A stretch of DNA of 64,000 nt from Leclercia sp. 29361 (GTDB lineage Bacteria > Pseudomonadota > Gammaproteobacteria > Enterobacterales > Enterobacteriaceae): contig NZ_CP049786.1 in the NCBI RefSeq assembly GCF_011290365.1, forward strand, positions 4,278,001 to 4,342,000, given 5' to 3'. Shown here piece after piece: positions 49,965-63,809 of the stretch (positions are counted from its first letter, which is position 1; each line of letters starts with the position of its first letter). The notes under the pieces are model-generated. The model made no database searches, was not told where the DNA came from, and was given only the letters and a program-made list of their open reading frames with translations. The position numbers and the translations under genes were made by a program.

Positions 49965-49990
49965 GATTCTGTCCTTTCTTAAATGAATGA

Positions 49991-50090
49991 CAGCACACCA
50001 GAGGCGTGCTGACGTTTAACCGGACCTTCTTCGCATCCTCGCGACTAATGACAACCGACACCCCCATGGGTGAAGCCTCTCATTAGCCGC
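49991..50090 (-). promoter_or_regulatory. pnp leader hairpins (RNase III autocontrol site)
   Basis: Long stem pairs GCGACTAATGA (50041-50051) with TCATTAGCCGC (50080-50090), and a second hairpin CAGCAC/GTGCTG lies at 49991-50011. This is the leader element through which Pnp and RNase III limit pnp expression in E. coli. The opposite strand may encode the SraG RNA there; I cannot tell here. Confidence 0.6.
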
Positions 50091-50162
50091 GCGAACCTCT
50101 GCAATGAAGATCATTTATAGCAACAATACATTAGTTTCCAGTGAATTGCTGCGGTCTGGTTG

Positions 50163-50188
50163 AAAAAAGGGGCCATAAGGCCCCCTTT
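50163..50188 (-). terminator. Terminator after rpsO
   Basis: Minus strand AAGGGGGCC-TTAT-GGCCCCTTTTTT. In E. coli partial readthrough here carries transcription into pnp. Confidence 0.85.
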
Positions 50189-50205
50189 TCTGAAACTCGC
50201 AAGAC

Positions 50206-50553
<348 letters not shown>

Positions 50554-50627
50554 TTAAACAATTCAACAGACGTTAAGCGGCAATATTCTACCCGCCTCCC
50601 CTGGTTATCGCAAGGTAAGGCGTCAGC

Positions 50628-51572
50628 TTATGCCGGATATTCGACCACCAGACGGCGCGGTGCAACACGACCTTCGTCGTCAATTTCACCCATACCGATA
50701 AAGGTGTTGTCGTCGCCTTCCGTAACGCGAACCAGCCCTTGATAAGGGACGTCGGTGGTGCGCACCGGGTTACCGTTTTTGAAGTAAACGGACGAGGTCA
50801 GCGGCAGATTGACGACCGGGTAGTCCGAAGCTGGACTGTCCATCGGCATCAACAGTGGGTCCAGCAACTCGGCAGCATCAATACCCTGCTCCTGAGCCTG
50901 CTCAACCAGCGCCTGCAGCTGCTCCAGCGTCACCATCCGTTCTGCAGGATACTTACTGACGGCCAGACGGCGCAGATAGATCACGTGCGCGCCACAGCCC
51001 AGCTTTTCACCCAGATCGTCAATGATGGTTCGGATGTACGTGCCTTTTGAGCAGTGGACTTCCAGCTCCAGCTCATCGCCTTCATGACGAATGAACAGCA
51101 GTTCATACACCGTAATCGGACGGGCTTCACGCGGCACCTCGATACCCTGGCGTGCATACTCATAGAGTTTTTTGCCCTGGTATTTCAGTGCGGAATACAT
51201 CGACGGCACCTGCTCGGTGTCGCCGCGGAAACTTTCCAGCGCCGCCTCAAGCTGATCGCCGCTGAACGTCACCGGACGCTCTTCGACCACCTGACCGTCC
51301 GCATCGGAGGTATCCGTGCGCTGACCCAGCTTCGCAATCACGCGGTAACGTTTATCGGAATCCAGCAGATACTGGGAAAACTTCGTCGCTTCGCCCAGGC
51401 AAACCGGCAGCATGCCGGTCGCCAGCGGATCCAGCGCACCGGTATGACCGGCGCGGTTGGCATTATAGAGACGCTTTACTTTTTGCAGCACGTCGTTGCT
51501 GGAGGCACCCTGGTGCTTATCCAGCAGCAGCACGCCGTGCACGTCGCGACCGCGACGACGAGGACGACTCAT
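50628..51572 (-). CDS. truB: tRNA pseudouridine-55 synthase TruB
   Basis: 314 aa. Catalytic Asp in [13 protein letters not shown] near residue 48; [23 protein letters not shown]-like domain at the C-terminus. Start shares an A with the rbfA stop (TAATG). Confidence 0.96.
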   Translation of the reverse strand: MSRPRRRGRDVHGVLLLDKHQGASSNDVLQKVKRLYNANRAGHTGALDPLATGMLPVCLGEATKFSQYLLDSDKRYRVIAKLGQRTDTSDADGQVVEERPVTFSGDQLEAALESFRGDTEQVPSMYSALKYQGKKLYEYARQGIEVPREARPITVYELLFIRHEGDELELEVHCSKGTYIRTIIDDLGEKLGCGAHVIYLRRLAVSKYPAERMVTLEQLQALVEQAQEQGIDAAELLDPLLMPMDSPASDYPVVNLPLTSSVYFKNGNPVRTTDVPYQGLVRVTEGDDNTFIGMGEIDDEGRVAPRRLVVEYPA

Positions 51573-51973
51573 TAGTCCTCCTTGTTATCGTCCGGGTTCA
51601 CACGACGCTCATCATCCTGCTTCACCACGCTGGTGACCAGGTTGGACATGCGCATCCCTTCAACCAGTGAGTTATCGTAGAAGAAGGTCAGTTCCGGCAC
51701 GATACGCAGGCGCATAGCTTTGCCCAGCAGAGAGCGGATAAAACCAGAGGCATCCTGCAGGGCTTTGATGCCCAGCTTAACTGCCGCTTCATCCTGGTCA
51801 TTCAGGAAAGTCACAAATACTTTGGCATAGGCCAGATCGCGGGATACTTCAACCCCGGATACCGTTGTCATCATGCCCAGGCGTGGGTCTTTAATTTCGC
51901 GCTGCAGGATGATTGCGATCTCTTTTTGCATCTCTTGAGCAACGCGCTGCGGGCGACCAAATTCTTTCGCCAT
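51572..51973 (-). CDS. rbfA: 30S ribosome-binding factor RbfA
   Basis: 133 aa from ATG 51973 (GGAGAATTT upstream). KH-like fold; supports 16S rRNA 5'-end maturation and cold growth. Coupled to truB. Confidence 0.95.
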   Translation of the reverse strand: MAKEFGRPQRVAQEMQKEIAIILQREIKDPRLGMMTTVSGVEVSRDLAYAKVFVTFLNDQDEAAVKLGIKALQDASGFIRSLLGKAMRLRIVPELTFFYDNSLVEGMRMSNLVTSVVKQDDERRVNPDDNKED

Positions 51974-51990
51974 AATAAATTCTCCAGACA

Positions 51991-52014
51991 AAAAAGGGGC
52001 TCTAAGCCCCTTTT
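51991..52014 (-). terminator. Hairpin with T run between infB and rbfA
   Basis: Minus strand AAAAGGGGCT-TAG-AGCCCCTTTTTT inside the operon; likely partial terminator or processing site. Confidence 0.7.
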
Positions 52015-52066
52015 GTTAATTCTTGCCGGGTGGCGCGAGGCGATCCCGGCCTACATTCTACGCAGA

Positions 52067-54757
52067 TTAAGCGATGGTACGCTGGATCTCGATGATCTCG
52101 AACACTTCGATCATGTCGCCAACGCGAACGTCGTTGTAGTTCTTCACGCCGATACCACATTCCATGCCGTTACGGACTTCGTTAACGTCATCTTTGAAGC
52201 GGCGCAGGGATTCCAGCTCGCCTTCATAGATAACCACGTTGTCACGCAGAACGCGGATTGGGTTGTGACGCTTGATGTTGCCTTCGGTAACCATACAGCC
52301 CGCGATCGCACCAAATTTCGGTGATTTGAACACGTCACGTACTTCAGCCAGACCGATGATCTGCTGTTTCAGTTCCGGAGACAGCATACCGCTCATTGCC
52401 GCTTTCACTTCGTCGATCAGGTGATAGATGACGGAGTAGTAACGCAGATCCAGGCTTTCCGCTTCGATCACGCGACGCGCAGAAGCATCGGCACGGACGT
52501 TGAAGCCAACCAGAATTGCGTTGGACGCTGCAGCCAGGGTTGCGTCGGTTTCGGTGATACCACCTACGCCAGAACCGATGATCTTCACTTTCACTTCGTC
52601 GGTAGACAGTTTCAGTAAAGAGTCGGAGATCGCTTCCACAGAACCCTGAACGTCGGCCTTCAGAACGACGTTCACTTCGTGAACTTCGCCTTCGGTCATG
52701 TTGGCAAACATGTTCTCGAGTTTAGATTTCTGCTGGCGAGCCAGTTTAACTTCACGGAATTTGCCCTGACGATACAGCGCAACTTCACGCGCTTTCTTCT
52801 CGTCACGAACAACGGTCACTTCATCACCGGCAGCCGGAACACCGGACAGACCGAGGATTTCCACCGGAATGGATGGACCTGCTTCCAGCACTTCACGACC
52901 CAGTTCGTCACGCATTGCACGAACACGGCCATATTCGAAGCCACACAGCACGATGTCGCCTTTGTTCAGGGTACCTTCACGTACCAGAACGGTAGCAACC
53001 GGGCCACGACCTTTATCCAGGAAGGATTCGATCACCGCACCGCTCGCCATACCATTGCGAACCGCTTTCAGCTCCAGAACTTCAGCCTGCAGCAGGATAG
53101 CGTTCAGCAGGTCATCGATACCGGTACCCACTTTTGCAGAAACCGGGATGAACTGAGACTCACCGCCCCACTCTTCTGGCATAACACCGTACTGGGACAG
53201 TTCATTTTTAACGCGATCCATGTCCGCTTCTGGCTTATCGATTTTGTTCACTGCAACGACCAGAGGCACCTGCGCCGCTTTCGCGTGCTGGATTGCTTCG
53301 ATAGTCTGCGGCATCACGCCATCGTCTGCTGCAACCACCAGAACAACGATATCCGTCGCCTGAGCACCACGAGCACGCATGGAGGTAAACGCGGCGTGAC
53401 CCGGGGTATCCAGGAAGGTGATCATCCCGTTATCGGTTTCTACGTGGTAGGCACCGATGTGCTGGGTAATGCCGCCTGCTTCGCCGGAGGCCACTTTCGT
53501 AGAACGAATGTAGTCCAGCAGAGAGGTTTTACCGTGGTCAACGTGACCCATGATGGTTACAACCGGTGCACGCGGTTCAGCCGCTGCGCCAGTGTCACGG
53601 TCGCTCATTACCGCTTCTTCCAGCTCGTTTTCACGACGCAGGATAACTTTGTGGCCCATCTCTTCGGCAACCAGCTGTGCGGTTTCCTGGTCGATAACCT
53701 GATTGATGGTCGCCATTGCACCCAGCTTCATCATCGCTTTGATGACCTGAGAGCCTTTAACGGCCATCTTGTTCGCCAGCTCGCCAACGGTGATGGTTTC
53801 GCCGATGATAACGTCACGGTTAACAGCCTGAGCTGGCTTCTGGAAGCCTTGCTGCAGAGCGGAACCTTTACGCTTACCACCTTTACCACCGCGACCCGCT
53901 GCACGCGCTTCTTCGCGATCGGCTTTGGATTCAGCGTGCTTGTTGCCCTTCTTCTGAGGACGGGCAGTTTTTGATGCGGTACGGGTACGGCTACGACCAC
54001 CTTCAACTTCACGGTCGTTTTCGTCTTCTGCCTGGCGCGCATGCTGAGAAGTAGTCACGTGATAATCACTGGTGTCTTCTGTCTGCTCAACAGGATTCAC
54101 ACCGTTCTTCTCGTTCTCTTCTGCCATACGGCGCGCTTCTTCAGCAACACGACGTGCGTCTTCTTCCAGCTTACGGCGAGCTTCTTCTTCCGCTTTACGC
54201 TTCAGCTCGGCAGCTTCATTTTCACGACGGGCTTTTTCCGTCTGGGCAGTTTTGGTCATTTCGTCAGTCTGTTGATTGCTCACTTTGTCTTTTTCCGCCG
54301 CGTCACGCTTCGCTTTATCACTGGCATCGCGCTTCGCTTTTTCTGCGGCCTCACGTTCAGCTTTTAATTCTGCCTCACGTTTGGCGGTTGCTTCCGCCTC
54401 ACGCTGAGCTTGTTCTTCCGCTTCACGCTGCGCCTGCTCTTCCGCGGCAAGGCGTTCAGCCTCTTGCGGATCACGTTTTACAAAGGTGCGTGTCTTGCGG
54501 ACTTCGATTTGTACCGATTTGCTTTTTCCACCGGTACCTGGAACATTTAACGTACTGCGTGTTTTACGCTGTAACGTCAGTTTATCAGGCGCCGAGCCGT
54601 GTTCACGGTTCAGGTGCGATAATAAGGTTTGTTTCTCTTGCGCGGTCACTGAGTCATCAGCAGACTTCGGGATCCCTGCATCAGCAAATTGCTGTACCAG
54701 GCGGTCCACGGAAGTCTGAATCTCAGCAGCCAGCGTTTTTACAGTTACATCAGTCAT
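52067..54757 (-). CDS. infB: Translation initiation factor IF-2
   Basis: 896 aa. N-terminal helical domains with long Glu/Ala/Arg-rich stretch (~100-230), GTPase G1 [16 protein letters not shown] and NKIDKP, then C-terminal fMet-tRNA-binding domains. Internal in-frame starts (GTG in KVSNQQ, ATG in DEMTKT) are conserved for the shorter IF-2 forms. Confidence 0.97.
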   Translation of the reverse strand: MTDVTVKTLAAEIQTSVDRLVQQFADAGIPKSADDSVTAQEKQTLLSHLNREHGSAPDKLTLQRKTRSTLNVPGTGGKSKSVQIEVRKTRTFVKRDPQEAERLAAEEQAQREAEEQAQREAEATAKREAELKAEREAAEKAKRDASDKAKRDAAEKDKVSNQQTDEMTKTAQTEKARRENEAAELKRKAEEEARRKLEEDARRVAEEARRMAEENEKNGVNPVEQTEDTSDYHVTTSQHARQAEDENDREVEGGRSRTRTASKTARPQKKGNKHAESKADREEARAAGRGGKGGKRKGSALQQGFQKPAQAVNRDVIIGETITVGELANKMAVKGSQVIKAMMKLGAMATINQVIDQETAQLVAEEMGHKVILRRENELEEAVMSDRDTGAAAEPRAPVVTIMGHVDHGKTSLLDYIRSTKVASGEAGGITQHIGAYHVETDNGMITFLDTPGHAAFTSMRARGAQATDIVVLVVAADDGVMPQTIEAIQHAKAAQVPLVVAVNKIDKPEADMDRVKNELSQYGVMPEEWGGESQFIPVSAKVGTGIDDLLNAILLQAEVLELKAVRNGMASGAVIESFLDKGRGPVATVLVREGTLNKGDIVLCGFEYGRVRAMRDELGREVLEAGPSIPVEILGLSGVPAAGDEVTVVRDEKKAREVALYRQGKFREVKLARQQKSKLENMFANMTEGEVHEVNVVLKADVQGSVEAISDSLLKLSTDEVKVKIIGSGVGGITETDATLAAASNAILVGFNVRADASARRVIEAESLDLRYYSVIYHLIDEVKAAMSGMLSPELKQQIIGLAEVRDVFKSPKFGAIAGCMVTEGNIKRHNPIRVLRDNVVIYEGELESLRRFKDDVNEVRNGMECGIGVKNYNDVRVGDMIEVFEIIEIQRTIA

Positions 54758-54781
54758 GCTGTTCCTTCCTGCTACAGTTTA

Positions 54782-56269
54782 TTACGCTTCGTCGCCGAAC
54801 CAGCAAATATTACGTGCGGCCATGATGAGCTCGCCGGCTTTCTCGTCGGTTAAACCTTCGATATCAGCCAGGTCATCAACGCCTTGTTCAGCGAGATCTT
54901 CCAGCGTACAAACACCACGGGCAGCCAGCTTGAACGCAATCGCACGATCAAGACCTTCCAGATTCAGCAGGTCATCAGCCGGCTTGTTATCACCAAGGCT
55001 TTCTTCCTGAGCCAGTGCCAGGGTGGTCAGTGCGTTTTTAGCGCGGTCACGCAGGGCTTCAACGGTGGCTTCATCCAGGCCGTCAATTTCCAGCAGTTCT
55101 TTCATTGGCACATAGGCCAGTTCTTCCAGCGTGGAGAAACCTTCTTCAACCAGAACGGTGGCGAAATCTTCGTCAATGTCCAGGTACTTGGTAAAGGTAT
55201 CAATAGCTGCATGGGCTTCAGCCTGATGCTTAGCCTGCAGGTCATCAACGGTCATCACGTTGAGTTCCCAGCCGCTCAGCTGTGAAGCCAGACGCACGTT
55301 CTGACCGTTACGGCCGATCGCCTGCGCCAGATTGCCAGCTTCAACGGCGATATCCATGGTGTGCTTATCTTCGTCTACCACGATAGACGCAACATCAGCC
55401 GGTGCCATCGCGTTAATCACGAACTGCGCCGGGTTGTCGTCCCACAGGACGATATCAATACGCTCGCCACCCAGTTCAGTCGAAACAGCCTGAACACGTG
55501 CGCCACGCATACCGACACAAGCCCCTACCGGGTCAATACGCTTGTCGTTGGTTTTCACCGCGATTTTCGCACGGGAACCCGGATCGCGGGCAGCGGCTTT
55601 AATCTCGATCACTTCTTCGCCAATTTCTGGCACTTCAATGCGGAACAGTTCGATCAGCATTTCAGGTTTAGAACGGGTCACGAACAGCTGTGCGCCACGC
55701 GCTTCTGGACGCACGGAATAGAGTACGCCGCGAATACGGTCACCCGGACGGAAGTTTTCACGTGGCAGCATATCTTCACGCAGAATGACAGCTTCAGCGT
55801 TGCTACCCAGATCCAGGGAGATATTGTCGCGGTTAACTTTCTTCACTACGCCGGTGATGATCTCACCTTCGTGTTCGCGGAACTGGTCAACGACCATGGC
55901 GCGCTCAGCTTCACGAACTTTCTGTACGATAACCTGTTTAGCAGTCTGGGTGGTGATACGGTCGAAGGTGACGGATTCGATCTGATCTTCAACGTAATCG
56001 TCAACGTTCAGACTCTCATCTTCATAACGCGCCGCTTCCAGAGTGATCTCTTTCGTTGGCTGGGTCACTTCTTCAACGATAACCCAACGACGGAAGGTAT
56101 CGAAGTCGCCGCTCTTACGATCGATTTCTACGCGAACATCGATCTCTTGTTCGTATTTTTTCTTGGTTGCCGTAGCCAGTGCACTTTCCAGCGCTTCAAA
56201 AATCTTCTCGCGCGGCAGTGATTTTTCGTTGGAGACGGCTTCAACAACAGCCAAAATTTCTTTGTTCAT
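54782..56269 (-). CDS. nusA: Transcription termination/antitermination factor NusA
   Basis: 495 aa. RNA-polymerase-binding N-domain, S1 (~135-200), two KH domains with [11 protein letters not shown], and two acidic repeat domains at the C-terminus. 24 nt before infB. Confidence 0.97.
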   Translation of the reverse strand: MNKEILAVVEAVSNEKSLPREKIFEALESALATATKKKYEQEIDVRVEIDRKSGDFDTFRRWVIVEEVTQPTKEITLEAARYEDESLNVDDYVEDQIESVTFDRITTQTAKQVIVQKVREAERAMVVDQFREHEGEIITGVVKKVNRDNISLDLGSNAEAVILREDMLPRENFRPGDRIRGVLYSVRPEARGAQLFVTRSKPEMLIELFRIEVPEIGEEVIEIKAAARDPGSRAKIAVKTNDKRIDPVGACVGMRGARVQAVSTELGGERIDIVLWDDNPAQFVINAMAPADVASIVVDEDKHTMDIAVEAGNLAQAIGRNGQNVRLASQLSGWELNVMTVDDLQAKHQAEAHAAIDTFTKYLDIDEDFATVLVEEGFSTLEELAYVPMKELLEIDGLDEATVEALRDRAKNALTTLALAQEESLGDNKPADDLLNLEGLDRAIAFKLAARGVCTLEDLAEQGVDDLADIEGLTDEKAGELIMAARNICWFGDEA

Positions 56270-56296
56270 CGCGGGCTTTTCACCTCATCCAGACTG

Positions 56297-56749
56297 TTAA
56301 AAGTGGGGAACCAGGTTCGCCTTCTGGATATTACTCAGCGCGAACACTTCATCTTTGCCTTCGACTGTTACTGTGATCATCTCACCGTCAACGGCCTTAA
56401 TAACGCCCTGCCATTTACGGCGGTTTTGTACAGCCATTCGCAGGACGAGAGCCGCTTCTTCACCAATGTAGTGCGTGTAGTGTTCAGCAGTAAACAGCGG
56501 GCGATGCAGGCCAGGCGAGGAAACTTCCAGGTTATAGGCGACGGTAATAGGATCTTCAACATCAAGAACCGCACTCACCTGGTGGCTAACATCAGCACAA
56601 TCATCAACATTGATGCCATCTTCACTATCAATATAGATGCGCAGCGTGGATGTACGGCTGCGAATAAATTCGATGCCGACCAGTTCGTAGCCCAGTGCTT
56701 CGACTGGTGCCTTAATCATCTCTGTTAATTTTTGGTCTAATGTGGACAA
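56297..56749 (-). CDS. rimP: Ribosome maturation factor RimP
   Basis: 150 aa from TTG 56749 (GGGGGTGGGC upstream), the start used in E. coli; a longer frame reaches 56779. Needed for 30S maturation. First protein gene of the nusA-infB operon. Confidence 0.93.
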   Translation of the reverse strand: MSTLDQKLTEMIKAPVEALGYELVGIEFIRSRTSTLRIYIDSEDGINVDDCADVSHQVSAVLDVEDPITVAYNLEVSSPGLHRPLFTAEHYTHYIGEEAALVLRMAVQNRRKWQGVIKAVDGEMITVTVEGKDEVFALSNIQKANLVPHF

Positions 56750-56769
56750 GCCCACCCCCAAGACGTAAA

Positions 56770-56831
56770 AAAAGGGCATAAAGCCCAGTTATTCTGTAGT
56801 CAGATAACAAAAAACCCCGATAAATCGGGGC
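56770..56831 (-). terminator. Tandem terminators between metY and rimP
   Basis: Minus strand CCCCGAT-TT-ATCGGGG + T6 (56811-56831) and GGGCTTTATGCCC + T7 (56770-56786). They should end metY transcription while some polymerase reads into rimP. Confidence 0.8.
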
Positions 56832-56956
56832 TTTAGATAACTGAACCCTATAGCCACAACAGTGGCCTGGAGCACTTTCAAAAAGAATTTTTTCAAATCC
56901 AGCTACGAAGGCGCTAAGTCTTCACAGTATATTTGAAAAAGGACTTTATAGGAAAG

Positions 56957-57033
<77 letters not shown>

Positions 57034-57243
57034 CCTGAAACGTGGCAAATTCTACTCTTTATGGGTAAAAAATGCAAATAATGCTGGGATTTGGTACCGA
57101 GGACGGGACGTAAAATCGGCGTTCAGTATATTGATAGTGGACGCCCTCTGTCAACCCTGCCAACCGCAGCGATTCCGGCGGGAAATTTTTACAAAAAATA
57201 CACGAATTGCTTTCGGTACTTGCCAAAAGATGATTAAATGAAA

Positions 57244-57272
57244 ACTCACTTATTCTGCATAAAAATGCATTT
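57244..57272 (+). promoter_or_regulatory. ARG box region upstream of argG
   Basis: ACTTATTCTGCATAAAAATG and TGCATAAAAATGCA (57256-57269) resemble ArgR half-sites (TGAAT..ATTCA type). Confidence 0.5.
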
Positions 57273-57274
57273 AG

Positions 57275-58666
<1,392 letters not shown>

Positions 58667-58683
58667 TCGCGAATAAGAGATGC

Positions 58684-58709
58684 AAAAGGCGCCTGAGGGC
58701 GCCTTTTTT
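58684..58709 (+). terminator. Terminator after argG
   Basis: AAAAGGCGCC-TGAG-GGCGCC followed by six T. Confidence 0.9.
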
Positions 58710-58721
58710 ATCCTCTTTTGT

Positions 58722-58792
58722 AGGGCGGGCAAGCGCAGCGCCCCCGCCGTCTTTTCGCCCGGCGGCGCTGCGCTTGCCGGGCCTACGAAAAG
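58722..58792. repeat. REP/BIME repeats after argG
   Basis: GTAGGGCGGGCAAGCGCAGCG and CCCGGCGGCGCTGCGCTTG units in opposite orientation, as between other genes here. Confidence 0.8.
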
Positions 58793-58805
58793 ATAAGACT
58801 ACAGA

Positions 58806-58833
58806 CGAAAAAAAAGACGTCTTGCGACGTCTT
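58806..58833 (-). terminator. Terminator after tRNA-Leu
   Basis: Minus strand AAGACGTC-GCAA-GACGTCTT followed by T residues. Confidence 0.88.
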
Positions 58834-58846
58834 TTCTTCGGAATAT

Positions 58847-58933
58847 TGGTACTGAGGATGGGACTCGAACCCACAAGCCCGTTAGGGCACTACCACCTCA
58901 AGGTAGCGTGTCTACCAATTCCACCACCTCAGC
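58847..58933 (-). tRNA. leuU: tRNA-Leu (GAG), leuU
   Basis: 87 nt with a long variable arm typical of class II tRNAs; anticodon GAG in CTTGAGGT, TTCGAGTCC arm and encoded CCA. Confidence 0.96.
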
Positions 58934-58946
58934 ACAGATACTTCTC

Positions 58947-59279
58947 TTACTGCGGGATATCGCTGGTCGGCTTAGCCGGTGCAGCTGGCTGAGTCTGCTC
59001 GGATTTCGCCGGCGCGCTCAGATTTTCCCACTCGCTTCCTTTACTGGTCTTGTTGCTGTTGATATTGCCAAGCGCCAGACTGATGATGAAAAACAGCGTT
59101 GCCAGAATCGCCGTTGCGCGGGTCATGAAGTTACCAGAACCACTTGAACCGAACAGCGTACCAGAAGCGCCTGCTCCAAAAGAGGCCCCCATATCAGCGC
59201 CTTTACCTTGCTGCAGCATGATCAACGCTACCAGAGCGATGGCTACAATAAGGAAAACTACTAAAAGAGCTTCGTACAT
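58947..59279 (-). CDS. secG: Preprotein translocase subunit SecG
   Basis: 110 aa from ATG 59279. Two membrane segments (~3-22 and ~52-72) with the conserved [14 protein letters not shown] loop between. Part of SecYEG. Directly followed by leuU. Confidence 0.95.
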   Translation of the reverse strand: MYEALLVVFLIVAIALVALIMLQQGKGADMGASFGAGASGTLFGSSGSGNFMTRATAILATLFFIISLALGNINSNKTSKGSEWENLSAPAKSEQTQPAAPAKPTSDIPQ

Positions 59280-59458
59280 AATCAACCTGTTCCTTGCGGA
59301 TTTGCCGCATACCAATGCTTCGACCAATAAGCAGGAATTTGCTTTCCCACTGAAGCGGGTGTGAATACTAACCAAAGCGAATGACCTTCGCAAGGGCAAT
59401 TTCAGCGCATTGTATCAAGTGCGGAAAAAAACAGCAAAAGACCCGCAACTGTACAAAA

Positions 59459-59483
59459 CAAAGGCGGCAGACGCCGCCTTTTT
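59459..59483 (-). terminator. Terminator after glmM
   Basis: AAGGCGGC-AGAC-GCCGCCTT palindrome with A/T runs both sides; ends glmM on the minus strand. Confidence 0.8.
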
Positions 59484-59501
59484 AAACACTTACCAAAAAT
59501 G

Positions 59502-60839
59502 TTACGCCGCTTTCACGGCATCCGCGATGCGATGGGCAAACTCGGTGACCTGCGCTTCGTCTTCACCTTCCACCATCACCCGGATCAGTGGTTCGGTGCC
59601 TGACTTACGCAGCAGAACGCGGCCACGGGAGCCCAGCGCCGCTTCAACCTCAGCCATCACCGCTTTCACATTGTCGTTTTCCAGCGGATCGCCTTTCCCG
59701 GCGGTAAAGCGGACGTTAACCAGGATCTGCGGGAACATTTTCATGCCGCTGCACAGATCGTGCAGGGACATATGGTTACGCACCATCGCCGCAACCACCT
59801 GCAGACTCGCCACAATGCCGTCACCGGTGGTGGTTTTGTCGAGCAGGATCACGTGGCCGGAGTTTTCCGCGCCAATGCGCCAGCCTTTCTCCTGCAGTTT
59901 TTCCAGAACGTAGCGATCGCCCACTTTTGCGCGCACAAACGGGATCCCCAGCTGCTTAAGTGCCAGCTCCAGACCCATGTTGCTCATCAGCGTACCGACG
60001 GCACCGCCGCGCAGCTGGCCCTGACGCAGGCCTTCACGAGCAATGATATAGAGGATCTGATCCCCATCGACCTTATTGCCTTCATGATCAACCATGATGA
60101 CGCGGTCGCCGTCGCCGTCATAGGCGATACCCAGATCGGCCTTCTCTGCCAGCACGCGCGCCTGCAGAGCGCGAACGTCCGTTGCCCCCACTTCAGCATT
60201 AATGTTCAGCCCGTTAGGTTCACAGCCAATAGCCACCACCTGCGCACCCAGTTCGCGGAACACGTTTGGAGCGATGTGGTAGGTTGCCCCGTTCGCGCAG
60301 TCCACCACGATTTTAAGATGGCTGAGGCTCAACTCGTTCGGGAAGGTACCTTTACAGAATTCAATGTAGCGCCCAGCCGCATCGACGATACGACTGGCTT
60401 TACCCAGCTCAGCGGAGTCCACGCAGGTCAGCTCTTTTTCCATTTCCGCTTCGATGGCTTCTTCAACTTCATCCGGCAGCTTGGTGCCATCGATAGAGAA
60501 GAATTTGATGCCGTTATCGTAGAACGGGTTATGCGAGGCGGAGATCACAATCCCCGCTTCTGCGCGGAATGCGCGGGTGAGATAGGCGACAGCAGGTGTT
60601 GGCATTGGTCCGGTAAAGGAGGCAGAGAGCCCGGCGGCAGAAAGACCGGCTTCCAGCGCCGATTCAAGCATATAGCCAGAGATGCGCGTATCTTTACCAA
60701 TGATGATTTTGCGCGAGCCGTGACTGGCCAGCACCTTACCTGCAGCCCAGCCTAACTTCAGTACAAACTCAGGAGTGATTGGCGCATCGCCCACGCGTCC
60801 ACGAATGCCGTCGGTACCAAAATATTTACGATTACTCAT
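59502..60839 (-). CDS. glmM: Phosphoglucosamine mutase GlmM
   Basis: 445 aa. Active serine Ser102 in ISASHNP; metal loop DGDGDR. Makes glucosamine 1-phosphate for UDP-GlcNAc. Overlaps folP by 8 nt. Confidence 0.97.
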   Translation of the reverse strand: MSNRKYFGTDGIRGRVGDAPITPEFVLKLGWAAGKVLASHGSRKIIIGKDTRISGYMLESALEAGLSAAGLSASFTGPMPTPAVAYLTRAFRAEAGIVISASHNPFYDNGIKFFSIDGTKLPDEVEEAIEAEMEKELTCVDSAELGKASRIVDAAGRYIEFCKGTFPNELSLSHLKIVVDCANGATYHIAPNVFRELGAQVVAIGCEPNGLNINAEVGATDVRALQARVLAEKADLGIAYDGDGDRVIMVDHEGNKVDGDQILYIIAREGLRQGQLRGGAVGTLMSNMGLELALKQLGIPFVRAKVGDRYVLEKLQEKGWRIGAENSGHVILLDKTTTGDGIVASLQVVAAMVRNHMSLHDLCSGMKMFPQILVNVRFTAGKGDPLENDNVKAVMAEVEAALGSRGRVLLRKSGTEPLIRVMVEGEDEAQVTEFAHRIADAVKAA

Positions 60840-61680
60840 AGCGGTTGTTTTCCTTAGCTGCCAGTGTGGCTTCCACCACTCGCATGGCTTCTGCTGTCTC
60901 TTTTACGTCATGGACGCGAATAATATGCGCTCCCTGCATCGCTGCAATAACCGCGCAGGCCAGGCTTCCGTTCAGGCGGTCTGATGGCCCGACGTTAAGC
61001 AACTGGCCTATCATAGATTTTCGTGACATCCCGACCAGCAGCGGCAGGCCAAAATGGTGAAATTCAGATAAGCGCGCAAGAAGCTCGAAGTTATGAGAGA
61101 GATTTTTACCGAAACCGAATCCCGGGTCGAGCAGCAATTTCTCTTTTGCGATACCGGCACGCTCACAACGCGCAATATGCTCAACAAAGTAGCGGTTCAC
61201 ATCAGCATACACGTCATCATACTTCGGGGCATCCTGCATGGTTTTCGGCTGGCCCTGCATGTGCATCAGACAGACCGGCAACCCGGTTTCTGCCGCGGCC
61301 TCAAGCGCTCCCGGTTCGGTGAGGGAGCGAATGTCATTAATAATGTGAGCGCCCACTCTCGCTGACTCGCGAATCACCTCTGGCTTAGAGGTATCCACCG
61401 AAATCCACACTTCGAAACGCTGCGCAAGGGCTTCGACCACCGGGATCACCCGGGACAACTCTTCGTCAACGCTGACATCTGCCGCGCCCGGTCGCGTCGA
61501 TTCTCCACCAACATCAATGATGGTCGCCCCGGCATTGATCATCAGATTCGCATGCCTGACCGCCTCAATCAGCGTGTTATGCGTCCCGCCATCGGAGAAC
61601 GAGTCTGGCGTAACGTTCAGGATCCCCATCACATGCGGATGAGTCAGATCGAGATAAGAATCCTGGGCGAAGAGTTTCAT
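60832..61680 (-). CDS. folP: Dihydropteroate synthase FolP
   Basis: 282 aa. [14 protein letters not shown] and [11 protein letters not shown] motifs. Condenses pterin with p-aminobenzoate; sulfonamide target. Between ftsH and glmM. Confidence 0.97.
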   Translation of the reverse strand: MKLFAQDSYLDLTHPHVMGILNVTPDSFSDGGTHNTLIEAVRHANLMINAGATIIDVGGESTRPGAADVSVDEELSRVIPVVEALAQRFEVWISVDTSKPEVIRESARVGAHIINDIRSLTEPGALEAAAETGLPVCLMHMQGQPKTMQDAPKYDDVYADVNRYFVEHIARCERAGIAKEKLLLDPGFGFGKNLSHNFELLARLSEFHHFGLPLLVGMSRKSMIGQLLNVGPSDRLNGSLACAVIAAMQGAHIIRVHDVKETAEAMRVVEATLAAKENNRYE

Positions 61681-61715
61681 GGCAATTCCCTGATTTTTTT
61701 AGTTAAGCAAACAAG

Positions 61716-61743
61716 AAAAACCCCGGGGCAAGCCCCAGGGTTT
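61716..61743 (-). terminator. Terminator after ftsH
   Basis: Minus strand AACCC.GGGGC.TT.GCCCC.GGGTT stem with TTTTTCTTG. Confidence 0.8.
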
Positions 61744-61772
61744 CAGGTAAAGCGAACATCTACAGCGGTGAC

Positions 61773-63716
61773 TTATTTATCGCCCAACTGTTCTGACATG
61801 GTGTTGCCCGGGTTTGGCGTACGCGGTTCATCGACCGGACGCGGCGCACGCGGGGTGCCATTGTTGTCAGAATTATTGGAAGCGCCTGGGTCTTCCCAGC
61901 CTGCTGGCGGACGCACTTCGCGGCGCGCCATCAGGTCGTCGATCTGCGGTGCATCGATGGTCTCATATTTCATGAGCGCATCTTTCATCGAATGCAGGAT
62001 GTCCATATTGTCGTTCAGGATCTGGCGAGCACGTGCATAGTTACGCTCAACCAGAGATTTTACTTCCTGATCGATGATACGTGCTGTCTCATCGGACATA
62101 TGCTTCGCTTTCGCCACAGAACGGCCCAGGAACACTTCGCCCTCTTCTTCCGCATACAGCAGCGGACCGAGTTTGTCGGAGAAGCCCCATTGGGTCACCA
62201 TGTTACGTGCCAGGTTGGTCGCGACTTTGATGTCGTTAGACGCACCGGTCGAAACATGTTCCACACCGTAGATAATCTCTTCCGCCAGACGACCGCCGTA
62301 CAGGGTTGAAATCTGGCTTTCCAGTTTCTGGCGGCTGGCGCTGATGGCATCGCCTTCCGGCAGGAAGAACGTCACGCCAAGCGCACGACCGCGCGGAATA
62401 ATCGTCACTTTATGCACCGGATCGTGTTCCGGTACCAGGCGACCGATAATCGCATGACCTGCTTCGTGGTAAGCCGTGGACTCTTTCTGCGCTTCCGTCA
62501 TCACCATGGAGCGGCGTTCCGCACCCATCATGATTTTGTCTTTCGCTTTCTCGAACTCCACCATCGAGACCACACGCTTGTTGCCGCGAGCAGCAAACAG
62601 TGCAGCTTCGTTCACGAGGTTAGCCAGATCCGCACCGGAGAAGCCTGGGGTGCCGCGCGCAATGATTGCCGCATCGATGTCCGGAGACAGCGGTACGCGA
62701 CGCATATGCACTTTCAGGATCTGCTCACGACCACGAACGTCTGGCAGACCGACCACAACCTGACGGTCAAAACGGCCTGGACGCAGCAGCGCAGGGTCAA
62801 GAACGTCCGGACGGTTAGTTGCCGCGATAACGATGATACCTTCGTTACCTTCGAAACCGTCCATCTCAACCAGCATCTGGTTCAGCGTCTGCTCACGTTC
62901 ATCGTGACCACCGCCCAGACCTGCGCCACGCTGGCGGCCTACGGCGTCGATTTCATCGATGAAGATGATGCACGGTGCCGCTTTCTTGGCCTGTTCGAAC
63001 ATGTCACGCACACGGGATGCACCGACACCAACGAACATTTCCACGAAGTCAGAACCGGAAATGGTAAAGAACGGGACCTTCGCTTCACCGGCGATGGCTT
63101 TCGCCAGCAGGGTTTTACCGGTACCCGGAGGGCCGACCATCAGGACGCCTTTCGGGATCTTACCGCCCAGTTTCTGGAAGCGGCTCGGTTCACGTAGGTA
63201 TTCAACCAGCTCACCCACCTCTTCTTTTGCTTCGTCGCAACCTGCTACGTCAGCAAAAGTGGTTTTGATCTGGTCTTCCGTCAACATACGCGCCTTACTC
63301 TTGCCGAACGACATGGCACCTTTGCCACCGCCGCCCTGCATTTGACGCATAAAGAAGATCCAGACGCCGATAAGCAGCAGCATCGGGAACCAGGAGATGA
63401 AGATAGAAGCCAGCAGGCTTGGCTCTTCCGGCGGCTCACCTACCACCTTGACGTTTTTAGTCAGAAGGTTATCAAGCAGCTTAGGATCGTTCACCGGAAT
63501 GTAAGTCGTGTAACGGTTACTATCTTTCTTGGTAACGTTGATCTCACGTCCGTTGATACGCGCTTCGCGAACCTGATCCTGGTTGACCTCTTGCAGGAAG
63601 GTAGAGTAGTCCACCTTACGGCCATTAGACTCGCTGGGCCCAAAGCTCTGGAATACTGACATCAGCACAACGGCAATGACCAGCCAGAGTATTAGGTTTT
63701 TCGCCATGTCACTCAA
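61773..63716 (-). CDS. ftsH: ATP-dependent zinc metalloprotease FtsH
   Basis: 647 aa, or 644 if ATG 63707 is used. Two membrane segments (~5-25, ~98-120) flank a periplasmic loop; AAA module with GPPGTGKT, protease HEAGH near 417-421. Membrane quality-control protease that also degrades LpxC and sigma-32. Confidence 0.97.
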   Translation of the reverse strand: MSDMAKNLILWLVIAVVLMSVFQSFGPSESNGRKVDYSTFLQEVNQDQVREARINGREINVTKKDSNRYTTYIPVNDPKLLDNLLTKNVKVVGEPPEEPSLLASIFISWFPMLLLIGVWIFFMRQMQGGGGKGAMSFGKSKARMLTEDQIKTTFADVAGCDEAKEEVGELVEYLREPSRFQKLGGKIPKGVLMVGPPGTGKTLLAKAIAGEAKVPFFTISGSDFVEMFVGVGASRVRDMFEQAKKAAPCIIFIDEIDAVGRQRGAGLGGGHDEREQTLNQMLVEMDGFEGNEGIIVIAATNRPDVLDPALLRPGRFDRQVVVGLPDVRGREQILKVHMRRVPLSPDIDAAIIARGTPGFSGADLANLVNEAALFAARGNKRVVSMVEFEKAKDKIMMGAERRSMVMTEAQKESTAYHEAGHAIIGRLVPEHDPVHKVTIIPRGRALGVTFFLPEGDAISASRQKLESQISTLYGGRLAEEIIYGVEHVSTGASNDIKVATNLARNMVTQWGFSDKLGPLLYAEEEGEVFLGRSVAKAKHMSDETARIIDQEVKSLVERNYARARQILNDNMDILHSMKDALMKYETIDAPQIDDLMARREVRPPAGWEDPGASNNSDNNGTPRAPRPVDEPRTPNPGNTMSEQLGDK

Positions 63717-63809
63717 GGGATTAACCTCTTATTACAACTGTGTTAAAAACAGCGTCAGGATACTCAGTATCCGATTCATTTCAAACTTTCGCCTGAAACT
63801 TACCGGCTA

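Noticed and set aside
48015..49982. 655-codon open frame opposite pnp
   Set aside because: Mirror frame of a highly conserved, codon-biased gene; no ribosome site and no protein family pattern.
52679..53974. 431-codon open frame opposite infB
   Set aside because: Antisense shadow of the IF-2 GTPase region.
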